DNA of 64,000 nucleotides from Mycolicibacterium hassiacum DSM 44199 (GTDB lineage Bacteria; Actinomycetota; Actinomycetes; Mycobacteriales; Mycobacteriaceae): assembly GCF_900603025.1 (NCBI RefSeq), contig NZ_LR026975.1, forward strand, positions 1,116,001-1,180,000. Reading direction: 5' to 3'. The notes under the pieces are model-generated. The model was given only the letters and a program-made list of their open reading frames with translations, ran no database searches and was not told where the DNA came from. How positions within the stretch are numbered: the first letter of the stretch is position 1; every line of letters starts with the position of its first letter. Made by a program: the position numbers and the translations under genes. This document shows positions 35,437 to 44,953 of the stretch, piece after piece.

Positions 35437-36786
35437 GTGGTGATCGTGGGTGATCTGGCACAGCGGGTGCGCGACGTGCTGCCGTCGGTGCGCCGCGACC
35501 TCGAGGAGTTGATCCGCATCGAGTCGGTGTGGGCCGATCCGGCCCGCCGTGGTGAGGTGCAGCGCAGCGCCGAGACGGTGGCCCGCATGCTGCGCGACAC
35601 GGGGTTCGGTGAGGTCTCGATCGTCAGCGAGGGCGGCGCACCGGCCGTCATCGCCCGGCACCCGGCCCCGCCCGGCGCCCCGACGGTGCTGCTGTACGCC
35701 CATCACGATGTGCAGCCCGAAGGCGATCCCGCCCAGTGGCATTCGCCGCCGTTCGAGCCCGCCGAGCGCGACGGCCGGCTCTACGGGCGCGGGGCGGCCG
35801 ACGACAAGGCCGGCATCGCAACGCATCTGGCCGCGTTCCGGGCGCACGACGGCAACCCGCCGGTCGGGGTGACGGTGTTCGTCGAGGGGGAGGAGGAATC
35901 GGGCTCGCCGTCGCTGGCCCGGTTGCTCGCCGCACACCGCGACACCCTGGCCGCCGACGTCATCGTCATCGCCGACTCGGACAACTGGAGCACCGAGGTG
36001 CCCTCGCTGACCGTGTCGTTGCGCGGGCTGGTCGACTGTGTGGTGGAGGTCGCCACCCTCGACCACGGGCTGCATTCCGGGCTCTGGGGCGGTGCGGTGC
36101 CCGACGCGCTGTCGGCGCTGGTGCGGCTGCTGGCCAGCCTGCACGACGACGACGGCAACGTCGCGGTCGAGGGATTGCACGAGGCGAAGGCGGCCGATGT
36201 CGACTTCCCGCCGGAACGGTTGCGGGCCGAGGCGGGACTGCTCGACGGTGTCAGTGAGATCGGCACCGGCTCAGTGCCGCAACGGCTTTGGGCCAAACCC
36301 GCGATCACCGTGATCGGCATCGACGCCACCCCGGTGGACAAGGCGTCGAACACGTTGATCCCCCGGGCACGCGCGAAGGTCAGCATGCGCGTCGCACCCG
36401 GCGGTGACGCCCGCGTACACCTGGAGGCGCTGACCCGGCATCTGCAGACCCACGCGCCGTGGGGTGCGCGGGTGACCGTCACCCCCGGCGACATCGGCGA
36501 GCCGTTCGCGATCGACGCCAGCGGTCCGGTGTACGACGCGGCGAGGGCGGCGTTCCGGCGGGCGTGGGGTGTCGACGCGGTGGATACCGGTGTCGGCGGG
36601 TCGATTCCGTTCATCGCCGAGTTCGCGGCGGCGTTCCCGTCGGCGAAGATCCTGGTGACCGGGGTCGAGGATCCGGCGACCCAGGCGCACAGCGTCAACG
36701 AGAGCCTGCACCTGGGGGTGTTGGAGCGCGCCGCGACGGCCGAGGCGCTGCTGCTGGACTACCTGGCCAACGGCGTGCCGAACTGA
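35437..36786 (+). CDS. M20-family metallopeptidase (dipeptidase-like)
   Basis: A 449-residue zinc peptidase of the M20 family, equivalent by position to Rv2522c. The metal ligands are visible in order: YAHHDVQPEG (His, Asp nearby, about residue 90), YGRGAADDKAG (bridging Asp, about 118), EGEEESGS (catalytic Glu and metal Glu, about 150), IADSDNW (about 180) and, near the end, QAHSVNES (His, about 424). A lid/dimer domain lies between about residues 195 and 320. It may hydrolyse dipeptides or acyl-amino acids in the cytoplasm. A GTG at 35446 is an alternative start. It ends 6 bases before the convergent bcp gene. Confidence 0.92.
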   Translation: MVIVGDLAQRVRDVLPSVRRDLEELIRIESVWADPARRGEVQRSAETVARMLRDTGFGEVSIVSEGGAPAVIARHPAPPGAPTVLLYAHHDVQPEGDPAQWHSPPFEPAERDGRLYGRGAADDKAGIATHLAAFRAHDGNPPVGVTVFVEGEEESGSPSLARLLAAHRDTLAADVIVIADSDNWSTEVPSLTVSLRGLVDCVVEVATLDHGLHSGLWGGAVPDALSALVRLLASLHDDDGNVAVEGLHEAKAADVDFPPERLRAEAGLLDGVSEIGTGSVPQRLWAKPAITVIGIDATPVDKASNTLIPRARAKVSMRVAPGGDARVHLEALTRHLQTHAPWGARVTVTPGDIGEPFAIDASGPVYDAARAAFRRAWGVDAVDTGVGGSIPFIAEFAAAFPSAKILVTGVEDPATQAHSVNESLHLGVLERAATAEALLLDYLANGVPN

Positions 36787-36792
36787 GAAGGG

Positions 36793-37266
36793 TTACAGGC
36801 CCAGATCGCGGCGCAGCTTGGCGACGTGGCCGGTGGCCTTGACGTTGTACTGGGCCAGCGCGATCTTGCCCTTCTCGTCGACGACGAAGGTCGAGCGGAT
36901 GACGCCCTCGACGGTCTTGCCGTACATCTTCTTCTCGCCGTAGGCGCCGTACGCCTTGAGCACCTTCTTGTCGGGGTCGGACAGCAGCGGGAAGGTCAGC
37001 TGCTGGTTGTCTCGGAACTTCGCGAGCTTCTCCGGCTTGTCGGGGGAGATGCCGACGACGTCGAGGCCGGCGTCGTTGAGGTCACGCAGATTGTCGCGGA
37101 AATCGCAGGCCTGCTTGGTGCAGCCGGGCGTGGACGCAGCGGGGTAGAAGTAGACGATGACCTTGCGGCCCTTGTAGTCGGAGAGCTTGACGGTGTTGCC
37201 GTCGGCGTCGGGCAGGCTGAACGCCGGGGCCTTGTCGCCGACCTCGAGTCGGGGGGTCTCTGCCAC
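36793..37266 (-). CDS. bcp: Peroxiredoxin Bcp (thiol peroxidase)
   Basis: A 157-residue bacterioferritin-comigratory-type peroxiredoxin, reducing peroxides and lipid hydroperoxides. GTG 37266 is chosen: AGAAGGGA lies 7 bases upstream and the resulting length equals the usual Bcp length; longer in-frame starts give a non-conserved head. The thioredoxin-fold active site is STPGCTKQAC, with the peroxidatic Cys49 and resolving Cys54 of the atypical 2-Cys class. The preceding region (YFYPAA) and the later SDPDKKVLKAYGAYG are family hallmarks. It is divergent from the DUF3618 gene with a 101-base gap. Confidence 0.95.
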   Translation of the reverse strand: MAETPRLEVGDKAPAFSLPDADGNTVKLSDYKGRKVIVYFYPAASTPGCTKQACDFRDNLRDLNDAGLDVVGISPDKPEKLAKFRDNQQLTFPLLSDPDKKVLKAYGAYGEKKMYGKTVEGVIRSTFVVDEKGKIALAQYNVKATGHVAKLRRDLGL

Positions 37267-37367
37267 GCTGCGATCCCTTCTCATAGACCAGTGCGCTGCG
37301 CGGTGGGCACGCTGATCTAGGGTAGTGGCGCAGACCACCAAAAGCGGAGTCGGCTTGGAGGCATGAC

Positions 37368-37595
37368 GTGGCGGACCGCGATCCCGACACCATCCAGCAG
37401 GAGATCGACCAGGCCCGGGACCAGTTGGCCCAGACCATCGACTCCCTGGCCGAGCGGGTCAACCCGACCCGGCTCGCTGACGACGCGAAAGCGGCGGTGG
37501 TGCGTTTCGTGACCCAACCCGTGGTCGCGGCGTCGTTGGCGGGTGTGGGACTCGTGGTCGTGGCCCTGGTTTTCCGCCGGATACGGCGGAGATGA
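37368..37595 (+). CDS. Small membrane protein, DUF3618 (Rv2520c-like)
   Basis: A 75-residue protein from GTG 37368. N-terminal half is an amphipathic helix (IQQEIDQARDQLAQTIDSLA, about residues 9-28) typical of DUF3618, followed by one membrane helix (about residues 52-69, VAASLAGVGLVVVALVF) and a basic end FRRIRRR. Equivalent position to Rv2520c beside bcp. Function unknown. The last codons and stop lie inside the first copy of a 26-bp tandem repeat, so changes in that repeat could alter its C-terminus. Confidence 0.88.
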   Translation: MADRDPDTIQQEIDQARDQLAQTIDSLAERVNPTRLADDAKAAVVRFVTQPVVAASLAGVGLVVVALVFRRIRRR

Positions 37596-37694
37596 GCCCC
37601 AGCCGGATACGGCGGAGATGAGCCCCAGCCGGATACGGCGGAGATGAGCCCCAGCCGGATACGGCGGAGATGAGCCCCAGCCGGATACGGCGGC
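37577..37694. repeat. 26-bp tandem repeat, four full copies plus a partial fifth
   Basis: Units begin at 37577, 37603, 37629 and 37655, apparently identical, with a truncated copy at 37681-37694. Each unit starts CCGGATACGGCGGAGATGAG. The array begins within the last codons of the DUF3618 gene and includes its TGA. It has the form of a VNTR/MIRU locus and is probably variable in copy number between strains. There are no spacers, so it is not a CRISPR array. Confidence 0.93.
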
Positions 37695-38320
37695 CGGTGG
37701 CGTCGGGTCTGGTCGTTCAGCGACGGAGTGCTGATCTGAACCACGCCCCAAGCGAGAAGCTGGGCGGGTTGGCGACTCGGCCGATGCGGCTGCAGCTGTA
37801 CACCGTGAGGAGCGTGTCCGCGGGGCGCGGCACCCTCGATCAAGGACCCCGCCGGGCTGGAAGCCGGGCGGCGGAAGTCCGACATCAGATAAATCCTTCG
37901 ATTCGGGGACGGGGCAGGTTGTCCGTCGGGGCAGCCGTGATGCGGCCCACACGGACTCTAGCAAAGATACCCGGGTCCACTGGATCGAAACCGGGCAACT
38001 CCGAGCGATCGATTCCGATACGCCGTAACGCTATCTTGTGAGCGATACCGCCGGTCCCGGTGTCGGACTCGTGCCGGCCGGGGGCGGCACGATATTTCTG
38101 CAGATAGATGGCGAGATTGCCCTGATCATCGGGTTACTGCGGGGTAATCCCGGACGGCCGGCCCAGCGAACACGGATCTCCGATGTGCGTGGATGCTTGC
38201 CGCGGTCTTCGGCGGTAGGCGCGTGGTGAACTTGGCAAGCTTTCGGTGGATGGCTGCGCCGCTGGAGATGGAGGCGGTGCAGGGCCGCGTCTGTGGACTG
38301 AAGCAGCTCGCGGATAAAGC
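37695..38320. other. Intergenic region without a supported gene
   Basis: About 625 bases between the tandem repeat and the tRNA-Lys terminator. Short open frames exist on both strands but lack ribosome sites or recognisable motifs. No RNA gene or element is recognised. Confidence 0.55.
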
Positions 38321-38352
38321 GATGAGGCCGGGAACATGTCCCCGGCCTCATC
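38321..38352 (-). terminator. Intrinsic terminator of tRNA-Lys
   Basis: Perfect 12-bp arms GATGAGGCCGGG (38321-38332) and CCCGGCCTCATC (38341-38352) around an 8-base loop. It starts 7 bases beyond the 3' end of the tRNA on the minus strand. Confidence 0.8.
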
Positions 38353-38359
38353 GGTCTGG

Positions 38360-38432
<73 letters not shown>

Positions 38433-38598
38433 GTGCCTGTGAGACAATAACAAAGCCACGGCGTCAAAACGAAATCCGGCCGTGTGTGATCTTGTCTGCG
38501 ACGTCGCTGTCGCGTGGTATCCATTGCCCTCACCGTAGACTGGTGAGTAACTTGGGGTGCTCTTCGTTGTCATTCGAGCTGCGAGGTGGGAACAAAGT

Positions 38599-39816
38599 AT
38601 GTGGAAGGACCGTGCTGCGGCCCGTCCGCGTCGCTTCAGAGGGTGGTTGGTCGCCGCCTTGGTTCCGGCTCTCGTGCTCGAATTGTCGTCATGCGGCCGT
38701 GAGACGGCTCCGCCGGAACCGGAGTACATCGCCGACAAGGGAACGCCGTTCCACGATCTGCTCATCCCCAAGCTCACGGCGTCGGTGACCGACGGTGCGA
38801 TCGATGTGAGCGTGGATTCCCCGGTGACCGTGTCCGCCGAGGACGGCGTGCTGGGCGCGGTCACCATGGTCAACGAGAGCGGCCGGCAGATCGAGGGTGC
38901 CTACAGCCCCGACGGGCTGACCTGGTCGACCACCGAGTCGCTGGGCTACAACCGGCGCTACACGCTGACCGCGGAGTCGTTGGGGCTCGGCGGCAAGACC
39001 ACCCGGCAGATCACCTTCCAGACGCATTCGCCGGACACCCAGACCATGCCGTACGTGGTTCCGAGCAACGGCGAGGTCGTCGGCGTGGGGCAGCCGGTCG
39101 CGATCCGGTTCGACGAGGACATCCCGAACCGGTTGGCGGCGCAGCGGGCCATCACCATCAAGACGGACCCGCCGGTGGAGGGTGCGTTCTACTGGCTCAA
39201 CAACCGCGAGGTGCGCTGGCGGCCGGCGAAGTTCTGGAAGCCGGGCACCAAGGTCGAGGTACAGGTCAAGGTGTACGGCGTCGAACTCGGCGACGGGTTG
39301 TTCGGCCAGGAGAACGTCGAGACCTCCTTCACGATCGGTGACGAGGTCATCAGCACGGTCGACGACAACACCAAGACCATGACCGTGCGGCGCAACGGTG
39401 AGGTCATCAAGACGATGCCGGTGTCGATGGGCAAGAACAGCACGCCCACCAACAACGGCATCTACATCGTGGGGGAGAAGCGGGACCACATGGTCATGGA
39501 CTCCTCGACCTACGGGGTCCCGGTCAACTCGCCCGACGGATACCGCACCGAGGTCAGTTGGGCCACCCAGATCTCCTACAGCGGCATCTACGTGCACGCG
39601 GCCCCGTGGTCGGTGGGCAGCCAGGGCCACACCAACGTCAGCCACGGCTGTATCAACGTCAGTACCGAGAACGGGCGCTGGTTCTACGACAACTCCAAGC
39701 GCGGTGACGTCGTCGAAGTCATCAACACCGTGGGACCGCCCCTGCCGGGCACCGACGGACTCGGCGACTGGAACATCCCGTGGGAGCAGTGGAAGGCGGG
39801 TAACGCCAACATCTGA
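38599..39816 (+). CDS. ldtB: L,D-transpeptidase, LdtMt2 (LppS) type lipoprotein
   Basis: A 405-residue peptidoglycan cross-linking enzyme that forms 3-3 (Dap-Dap) bridges and is inhibited by carbapenems. ATG 38599 is preferred (GAGGTGGG upstream); the frame opens 14 codons earlier. The lipoprotein signal ends at LSSC, Cys32. Two Ig-like domains follow (about residues 45-145 and 146-245), then the YkuD catalytic domain (about 250-380). The active-site loop reads HGCINVS with nucleophile Cys351, and the upstream IYVHAAPWS holds the conserved His. The C-terminal extension ends [16 protein letters not shown], as in LdtMt2 (Rv2518c). A TAGACT at 38536-38541 could be a -10 box. Confidence 0.96.
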   Translation: MWKDRAAARPRRFRGWLVAALVPALVLELSSCGRETAPPEPEYIADKGTPFHDLLIPKLTASVTDGAIDVSVDSPVTVSAEDGVLGAVTMVNESGRQIEGAYSPDGLTWSTTESLGYNRRYTLTAESLGLGGKTTRQITFQTHSPDTQTMPYVVPSNGEVVGVGQPVAIRFDEDIPNRLAAQRAITIKTDPPVEGAFYWLNNREVRWRPAKFWKPGTKVEVQVKVYGVELGDGLFGQENVETSFTIGDEVISTVDDNTKTMTVRRNGEVIKTMPVSMGKNSTPTNNGIYIVGEKRDHMVMDSSTYGVPVNSPDGYRTEVSWATQISYSGIYVHAAPWSVGSQGHTNVSHGCINVSTENGRWFYDNSKRGDVVEVINTVGPPLPGTDGLGDWNIPWEQWKAGNANI

Positions 39817-39910
39817 TCGTCACGAGTTCGGGCCCCGGCGTGACGCCGGGGCCCGTTTCGTTTCGTCTGTGCGGCTTGCTCCGCGGCGGCTTGCCTGCGC
39901 GCGGCGTTGT

Positions 39911-39976
39911 GCAACGGAATAGCATTCCCGGCTGTGGTCGGGGCCTCCACGACGACCAGGAATGCTATTCCGTTGC
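39911..39976. repeat. 66-bp inverted-repeat element, copy 1
   Basis: Perfect 18-bp arms GCAACGGAATAGCATTCC (39911-39928) and its complement (39959-39976) around a 30-base centre that itself partly pairs (TGGTCG with CGAC..CCA). Near-identical copies lie at 47061-47118 and 48783-48848 in the same orientation. It lies 95 bases after ldtB and could work as a two-way terminator. It marks the left edge of the accessory island. Confidence 0.9.
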
Positions 39977-40457
39977 AGACCGGGGGCCGTGGCTAGGAGG
40001 CATGCGTTGGGGGCGCGCTTGAGTAACGCCAGGTATCGCATCGTAAAAACTTTGTTACGCGCTTCCGTGCCTCATCGACCAAAAAACAGCCTCTGAGCTG
40101 CTGATTTACCGACAAGAGACCCTCTCTCCTGGGAGTAATCGACCTGCCCCATCTGTTGCGGGGACGAAAAGCGGGCCTCAACATAAGGACGTCAAACATT
40201 CGCCGGTATCGGCAGGAATCGAAACTAATCGATGACGCTGTCACTCCTTATGTGAGGCCGCCGCGATGTAGAGCTATCCAACCAGTACCACTCATTTCCG
40301 GCATCGACGGGCTGAATTAATCCCTACATAGCCCGGCTCATCGATCTGTATTGAGTCCTGCGCTATGCGCCTTGCGATGCCAGCTGCCCGAATTCGGGCC
40401 TAGGCGAGCTTTTCTCTGTATTTCTGAATTCCATCCGAATCTGCGCGGAAAGGAGAA
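39977..40457. other. Leader region of the accessory island, with inverted repeat
   Basis: About 480 non-coding bases, clearly less GC-rich than the core genome. An imperfect inverted repeat at 40174-40189 and 40245-40259 (GGCCTCAACATAAGGA against TCCTTATGTGAGGCC, one bulged base) encloses 55 bases. It may be a long hairpin in the leader of the downstream operon, or the remains of a small mobile element. AAGGAG at 40450-40455 serves the next gene. Confidence 0.55.
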
Positions 40458-40901
40458 ATGGTGATCCCTATACCCGGCCCCGGAACTCCCGAGCGGGAGC
40501 GGCTCATCAACGAGCACAAGGAGTGCATCGATTCCATGAAGGGAGTCGCCGGCTGCTCGATTCTCAAATGCGATCCACCCGGGGACACGACGAACGTGTC
40601 TGGTGGCATTCATGAGGACATGCTGCTGAACCGGGTGCTCATCCGGATGCGGGCACAGCCGGCGGCCGGCAAGCTGGTCGACGTCTGCACCAAGCCGGAA
40701 AAGGAGTGGCGTATTGCTCGATTGTCTGGCATTCGGGGCGTGCCGCCAGAATTCGTAAACGACAAGGTGTACGACAACGAACACGATCCCCAGCACGACA
40801 TTTTCTTGATGCGGCTGGATGAGCTTCCCGAGTCCGACGGTTTTCCCGAACATTTCGGGGAGGGATGGAAACGTCGCGACGACAACTGGGCTGCTACGTG
40901 A
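40458..40901 (+). CDS. N,N-dimethylformamidase small (alpha) subunit-like protein
   Basis: A 147-residue protein with a strong AAGGAG site before its ATG. Size and place, directly upstream of a large dimethylformamidase-like gene, match the alpha subunit (about 130 residues) of N,N-dimethylformamidase, which hydrolyses dimethylformamide to formate and dimethylamine. Visible features: an N-terminal helical segment with two cysteines (SMKGVAGCSILKCDPP, about residues 28-43) and a tail rich in charged and aromatic residues (HFGEGWKRRDDNW). No catalytic residues are expected in this subunit. The natural substrate in mycobacteria is unknown. Its large-subunit partner is disrupted, so any activity is probably lost. 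Confidence 0.7.
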   Translation: MVIPIPGPGTPERERLINEHKECIDSMKGVAGCSILKCDPPGDTTNVSGGIHEDMLLNRVLIRMRAQPAAGKLVDVCTKPEKEWRIARLSGIRGVPPEFVNDKVYDNEHDPQHDIFLMRLDELPESDGFPEHFGEGWKRRDDNWAAT

Positions 40902-40971
40902 CCAGTGTTTGCGAGCGCCCAATAGCAGAAAATTGTGCAGCTGAATACTGACCTGGCATGGGAGATCTTTA

Positions 40972-41769
40972 ATGGCTTGGATGCGCTTGACCGGGTACGC
41001 CGATAAGTTCAGTGTGCACCCGGGTGATTCCATCAAGTTCTACGTCAATTGCGACGGCCCCAAGGAATACGACGTTCAACTGGTTCGGATGGTGCATTGC
41101 GACACCAATCCCAAGGGCCCGGGCCTGATCGAAGAGAAGATCGACGCACCGGTCAACAAGCGGTATCCGGGCCGCAAGCAGATCATCCACAGCGGCTCGT
41201 ACGGATACGTGGAAGACCGGCCGCAGTTCCGCCTGCAGAGCTTCACATTGCAGTGCTGGATCTGGCCGACCGCGCCCAAGACCCACCCGCGGTACTGGAA
41301 GCACGGCGCGCAGGGGCTCGTCACCAAGTGGTATGACGGCAAGGGCTACGGGCTGTTCATCAACGAGGAGGGATGCCCGGAGCTGCGGATCAACGACACC
41401 CGCATCACCAACAATGTCCCGCTGCGCGACCACGCGTGGCACTTCCTGGCCGCGACGTTCGACGCCGAAACCGGCACTGCCACGCTGTACCACGAGCCGC
41501 AGATCGTCTACGCCCTCGACCCGGAGATCGAACCGGTGGTCACCTCGGTGAGCGGGCCGGTGCTGCACGACGACAGCCCGGTGGTACTGGCGGGTTACAC
41601 CAGGGAGCACACCGACGATCCCCTCGCCCGGTCCTCGGTGCCGCAGGGCATCGTCATCGGTGGTCACTACAACGGCAAACTCGACAGCCCGCGGATCTGC
41701 AACCGGGCGCTGAGCCGGCTCGAGATCGAGACCATGAAGCATGGTGGCACGCGGGGCATGGAGGAATTG
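40972..41769 (+). pseudogene. Dimethylformamidase-like large subunit, 5' part, split by IS256 element
   Basis: The first 266 codons of a large-subunit gene that an IS256-family element cuts at 41770. GGGAG precedes the ATG. The fragment holds an N-terminal beta domain, then a LamG/concanavalin-like domain (about residues 85-240: FTLQCWIWPTAP, GLVTKWYDGKGYGLFINEEG, HAWHFLAATFDAETGTATLY), as in the large subunit of N,N-dimethylformamidase. Reading on into the IS adds 20 foreign residues before a stop. Joining codon TTG (41767-41769) to CTC at 43246 restores one frame (EEL-LRDMTERR) and a product of about 804 residues, close to the family's about 760. Confidence 0.82.
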
Positions 41770-43239
41770 TCAATACCTGTGGATCGGGGTGTTTCAGGCG
41801 ACCTCCGTTCCGGCGTGCTGACCGCCGTCTGAGGGCGATGTTGGCGGGGTGATGTCGGTGGGTCGTTCGAGCAGTCTGCCTTTATGGAAGACCGCGCCGG
41901 CGCGGACCAGGGCGACCAGGTGTGGGGCGTTGACGGCACGCCAGCGGGCCGCGGCGGCGTCGATGAGCTTGTAGGCCATCGCTAGTCCGGCCGCTCGTGA
42001 TCCGGGCCCCTTGGTGACCTTGGTCCTCAAACGCACTGTGGCAAAGGTGGATTCGATCGGATTCGTCGTTCGCAGATGAATCCAATGTTCGGCCGGATAC
42101 TTGTAGAATTCCAGCAGCACATCGAGGTCGTCGGTGATCTTAGCGACCGCCTTGGGATACTTCGCGCCGAAGTCGGCCTCGAAGGCCTTGACCGCGATCT
42201 GGGCCTTGTCGATATCCTCGGCGTTGTAGATCTCCTTGATCGCCGCCAGCGCCGACGGGTGCGCTGATTTCGGCAGTGCAGCAAGAACATTGGCCTGCTT
42301 ATGAAACCAGCACCGCTGCTCTTTGGTGGCCGGGAAAACCTCGCGGACTGCTTTCCAGAACCCGAGCGCGCCATCGCCGATCGCGAGTACGGGGGCGGTC
42401 ATGCCGCGGCGCTTGCAGTCGCGCAACAGATCGGCCCACGACTCGGCCGACTCGCGGTAGCCGTCGGTGATCGCCACGAGCTCCTTGCGGCCATCAGCAC
42501 GCACGCCCAGCATCACCAGCAGACAGAGCTTTTCCTGGTCCAGCCGCACCTTGAGGTGAATGCCGTCGACCCACAGATACACGTAATCAGTGGCCGAGAG
42601 GTCGCGGGCCCCAAACGCGCGGGCCTCGTCTTGCCACTGCGCCGTGAGCCGGGTGATCGTGCTGGCCGACAGCCCAGCGCCGGAGCCGAGGAACTGCTCG
42701 AGGGCAGGGGTGAAATCGTTGCTCGACAGGCCGTGCAGGTACAGCAGCGGCAGTACCTCGCTCATCTGCGGCGACTTGCGCGCCCAGGCCGGCAGGATCG
42801 CCGAGGAGAACCGCTTGCGTTCACCGGTGTCGGGGTCGACACGGCGGTCGTTGACCCGCGGCGCTTTCACCTGCACCGCGCCGGCGGCGGTCAGCACCTC
42901 CCGGGGCTGGTGATAGCCGTTTCGCACCACCAACCGGTGACCGTTCTCGTCGAGTTGATCGGCGAACTGCGCCACGTAGGCGGCGACCTCGGCCTGCAAC
43001 GCCGCGGCCAGCATCTGCCGGGCCCCGTCGCGGACGATCTCATCCAACAACGACCGACCAGCACCGCTGGCCTTGTCGTTGGCGTCCTCGGTGTCGTGAA
43101 CTACGGTGAGCATGGGCGTACCTTCCCAACCAGCGCGCCAACGCCGGTCTTGATCGAATACCTGATTCCGTGAAGATCATCCCCGGGAAGGTGCGCCCAT
43201 CTTCACGCCCCCACACCGAGGCTCATCCACAGGTATTGA
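41770..43239 (-). mobile_element. IS256-family insertion sequence
   Basis: A 1470-bp element ending in perfect 15-bp inverted repeats TCAATACCTGTGGAT at 41770-41784 and (complement) 43225-43239, with weaker pairing further in. It carries one transposase gene on the minus strand. A clean 8-bp target duplication, usual for this family, is not seen; only ATTG is shared by the flanks (41766-41769 and 43242-43245). It inserts within the dimethylformamidase-like large-subunit gene, antisense to it. Confidence 0.9.
41794..43113 (-). CDS. IS256-family (mutator-type) transposase
   Basis: A 439-residue DDE transposase, apparently intact. Catalytic residues: WVDGIHLKVR (first Asp, about residue 181), IGDGALGFWKAV (second Asp, about 247) and NPIESTFATVRLRT (Glu, about 352). 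The CWFHK motif (about residue 268, C/D-2-H signature of the family) lies between the second Asp and the Glu. The N-terminal part includes a DNA-binding region with VRNGYHQPREVLT. The element ends 24 bases beyond the stop codon. Confidence 0.95.
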   Translation of the reverse strand: MLTVVHDTEDANDKASGAGRSLLDEIVRDGARQMLAAALQAEVAAYVAQFADQLDENGHRLVVRNGYHQPREVLTAAGAVQVKAPRVNDRRVDPDTGERKRFSSAILPAWARKSPQMSEVLPLLYLHGLSSNDFTPALEQFLGSGAGLSASTITRLTAQWQDEARAFGARDLSATDYVYLWVDGIHLKVRLDQEKLCLLVMLGVRADGRKELVAITDGYRESAESWADLLRDCKRRGMTAPVLAIGDGALGFWKAVREVFPATKEQRCWFHKQANVLAALPKSAHPSALAAIKEIYNAEDIDKAQIAVKAFEADFGAKYPKAVAKITDDLDVLLEFYKYPAEHWIHLRTTNPIESTFATVRLRTKVTKGPGSRAAGLAMAYKLIDAAAARWRAVNAPHLVALVRAGAVFHKGRLLERPTDITPPTSPSDGGQHAGTEVA

Positions 43240-43245
43240 TCATTG

Positions 43246-44862
43246 CTCCGGGACATGACCGAACGCCGCCACGCCGGTCCCAGCTCGAAGCTGGCTGAAA
43301 CCGTGGTGGCCGCATGGGACTTCTCCGACGGCATCAACACGATCGTCGCCAAGGACCACGGTCCGTACCTGTTCCACGCCCAGCTCGTCAACTGCCCGAC
43401 CCGCGCCATGACCGGGCACAACTGGACCGGGCAGAACTTCGACTGGAAGCACGCTCCCGAGGAGTACGGCGCGATCCACTTCCACGACGACGACGTCGAC
43501 GACGCGCGCTGGGACGTCGACTTCGAATGGCAGGTGCCGGCCGACTTCAAGAGCGACTCCTACGCGATGAAGCTCACCACACCGGAAGGCGACGAGGACT
43601 ACATCCCGTTCTTCGTCGTACCGCGGGTGGGCCAGGAGCAGTCCAAGATCGCGGTGATGATCCCGACGATCAGCTACATGGCGTACGCCAACGAACACCT
43701 TGCGAACAACGCCGGCGGCGCCGAGCTGCTTGTCTACCGGGTGCCGATCATGCAGCACCAGAACATGTTCCTGTCGGAGCACCGCGAGTACGGCGGCTCG
43801 ATCTACGACACCCGCACCGACGGCAGCGGCATCTGCCTGTCGTCGCGGCTGCGGCCGATCCTGAGCATGCGCCCGAAGTACGACCACTTCCTCACCCAGG
43901 CACCGTGGCAGTATCCGGCCGACCACCACCTCATCTACTGGCTCAACAAGATGGGCTACCAGTACGACATCATCACCGACGAGGATGTCACCTACGACGG
44001 GCTGGCCCGGCTGGAGAACTACAACGTCGTCATCACCGGCTCCCACCCCGAACACAACTCGGGACCGCAGCTCGACGCACTGCACGACTACACCCAGCGG
44101 GGCGGCCGGCTGATGTACATGGGTGCCGACGGCTGGTACTGGGTGCACTCATACCACCCGGCCTACGACGACCGCGGCCGCGGCGTCATCACCGAAATGC
44201 GCCGCTGCGAGTCGGGCATCCGCACCTGGCGCGCCGACCCGGGCGAGTACTACCACCAGTCGACCGGGGAGCTCGGCGGTATGTGGCGGTTCCGCGGACG
44301 GTACCTGCACACCGTCGCCGGCACCGGTATGTCGTCGGAGGGCTTCGACGTGTCGACCTACTACACGCGGACACCGGAAAGCCTTGATCCCCGCGTGTCG
44401 TGGGCTTTCGAGGGCATCGACTACGACGAGAAGCTCGGCAACTTCGGGCTGGTCGGCGGTGGTGCCGCGGGTACCGAACTCGACATCGTCGACACCATGC
44501 TCGGCTCCCCGCCACACACGCTGGTGGTCGCGACCTCGGCGGGACGGCACACCGAGGGCTACCTGTTGGTGATGGAGGACTTCGGCTTCAACCAGCAGGG
44601 TCTCGACGGCACCCAGCACCCGCGGGTGCGATCGGACATCGCGTATCACGAAACTCCCAACGGCGGAGCGTGTTTCGCATTCAGCTCGATCGCCTTCTGT
44701 GGTGCGCTGCCTTGGAACGACTGCGACAACAACATCTCCCGGCTGGTCAAGAACGTTCTGGACCGGTTCATGCAGGACGGTCCGCTTCCGCCGCCGCCAC
44801 CGGAGGCGTTCGTCCACCGGGGCCGTGCGGACTACGAGCCGCCGGTGAAGGCAGCCAAGTGA
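43246..44862 (+). pseudogene. Dimethylformamidase-like large subunit, 3' part
   Basis: The remaining 538 codons of the gene split by the IS256 element. They hold a second beta domain (about bases 43290-43620), then the catalytic part with a class I glutamine-amidotransferase-like fold (VMIPTISYMAYANEHL, YDIITDEDVTYDGLARLENY, NVVITGSHPEHNSG, GGRLMYMGADGWYW). Dimethylformamidase has a mononuclear iron held by two tyrosines and a glutamate in this part; several candidate Tyr/Glu positions exist here (SYMAYAN, PGEYYHQSTGELGGMWR), but I cannot align them surely. An ATG at 43255 might allow separate translation, but without the N-terminal domains the protein is unlikely to be functional. Confidence 0.82.
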
Positions 44863-44953
44863 GTTGCTGACCGAGGTGCCCGGTGGCGCGGTGTCGGACC
44901 GCGTCACCGGGCCACCCGATCTCGGTGTCGACACCCGGAAAGACGTGTACGCG

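Noticed and set aside
37577..37694. CRISPR array
   Set aside because: Copies abut with no spacers and there are no cas genes; it is a simple tandem repeat.
37670..38041. 123-codon plus-strand frame after the tandem repeat
   Set aside because: It begins inside the repeat and has Arg/Ser-rich composition typical of chance frames.
38038..38229. Short frame of 63 codons with a GTG start
   Set aside because: No ribosome site, no recognisable motif, and it lies in a region where several equally weak frames exist on both strands.
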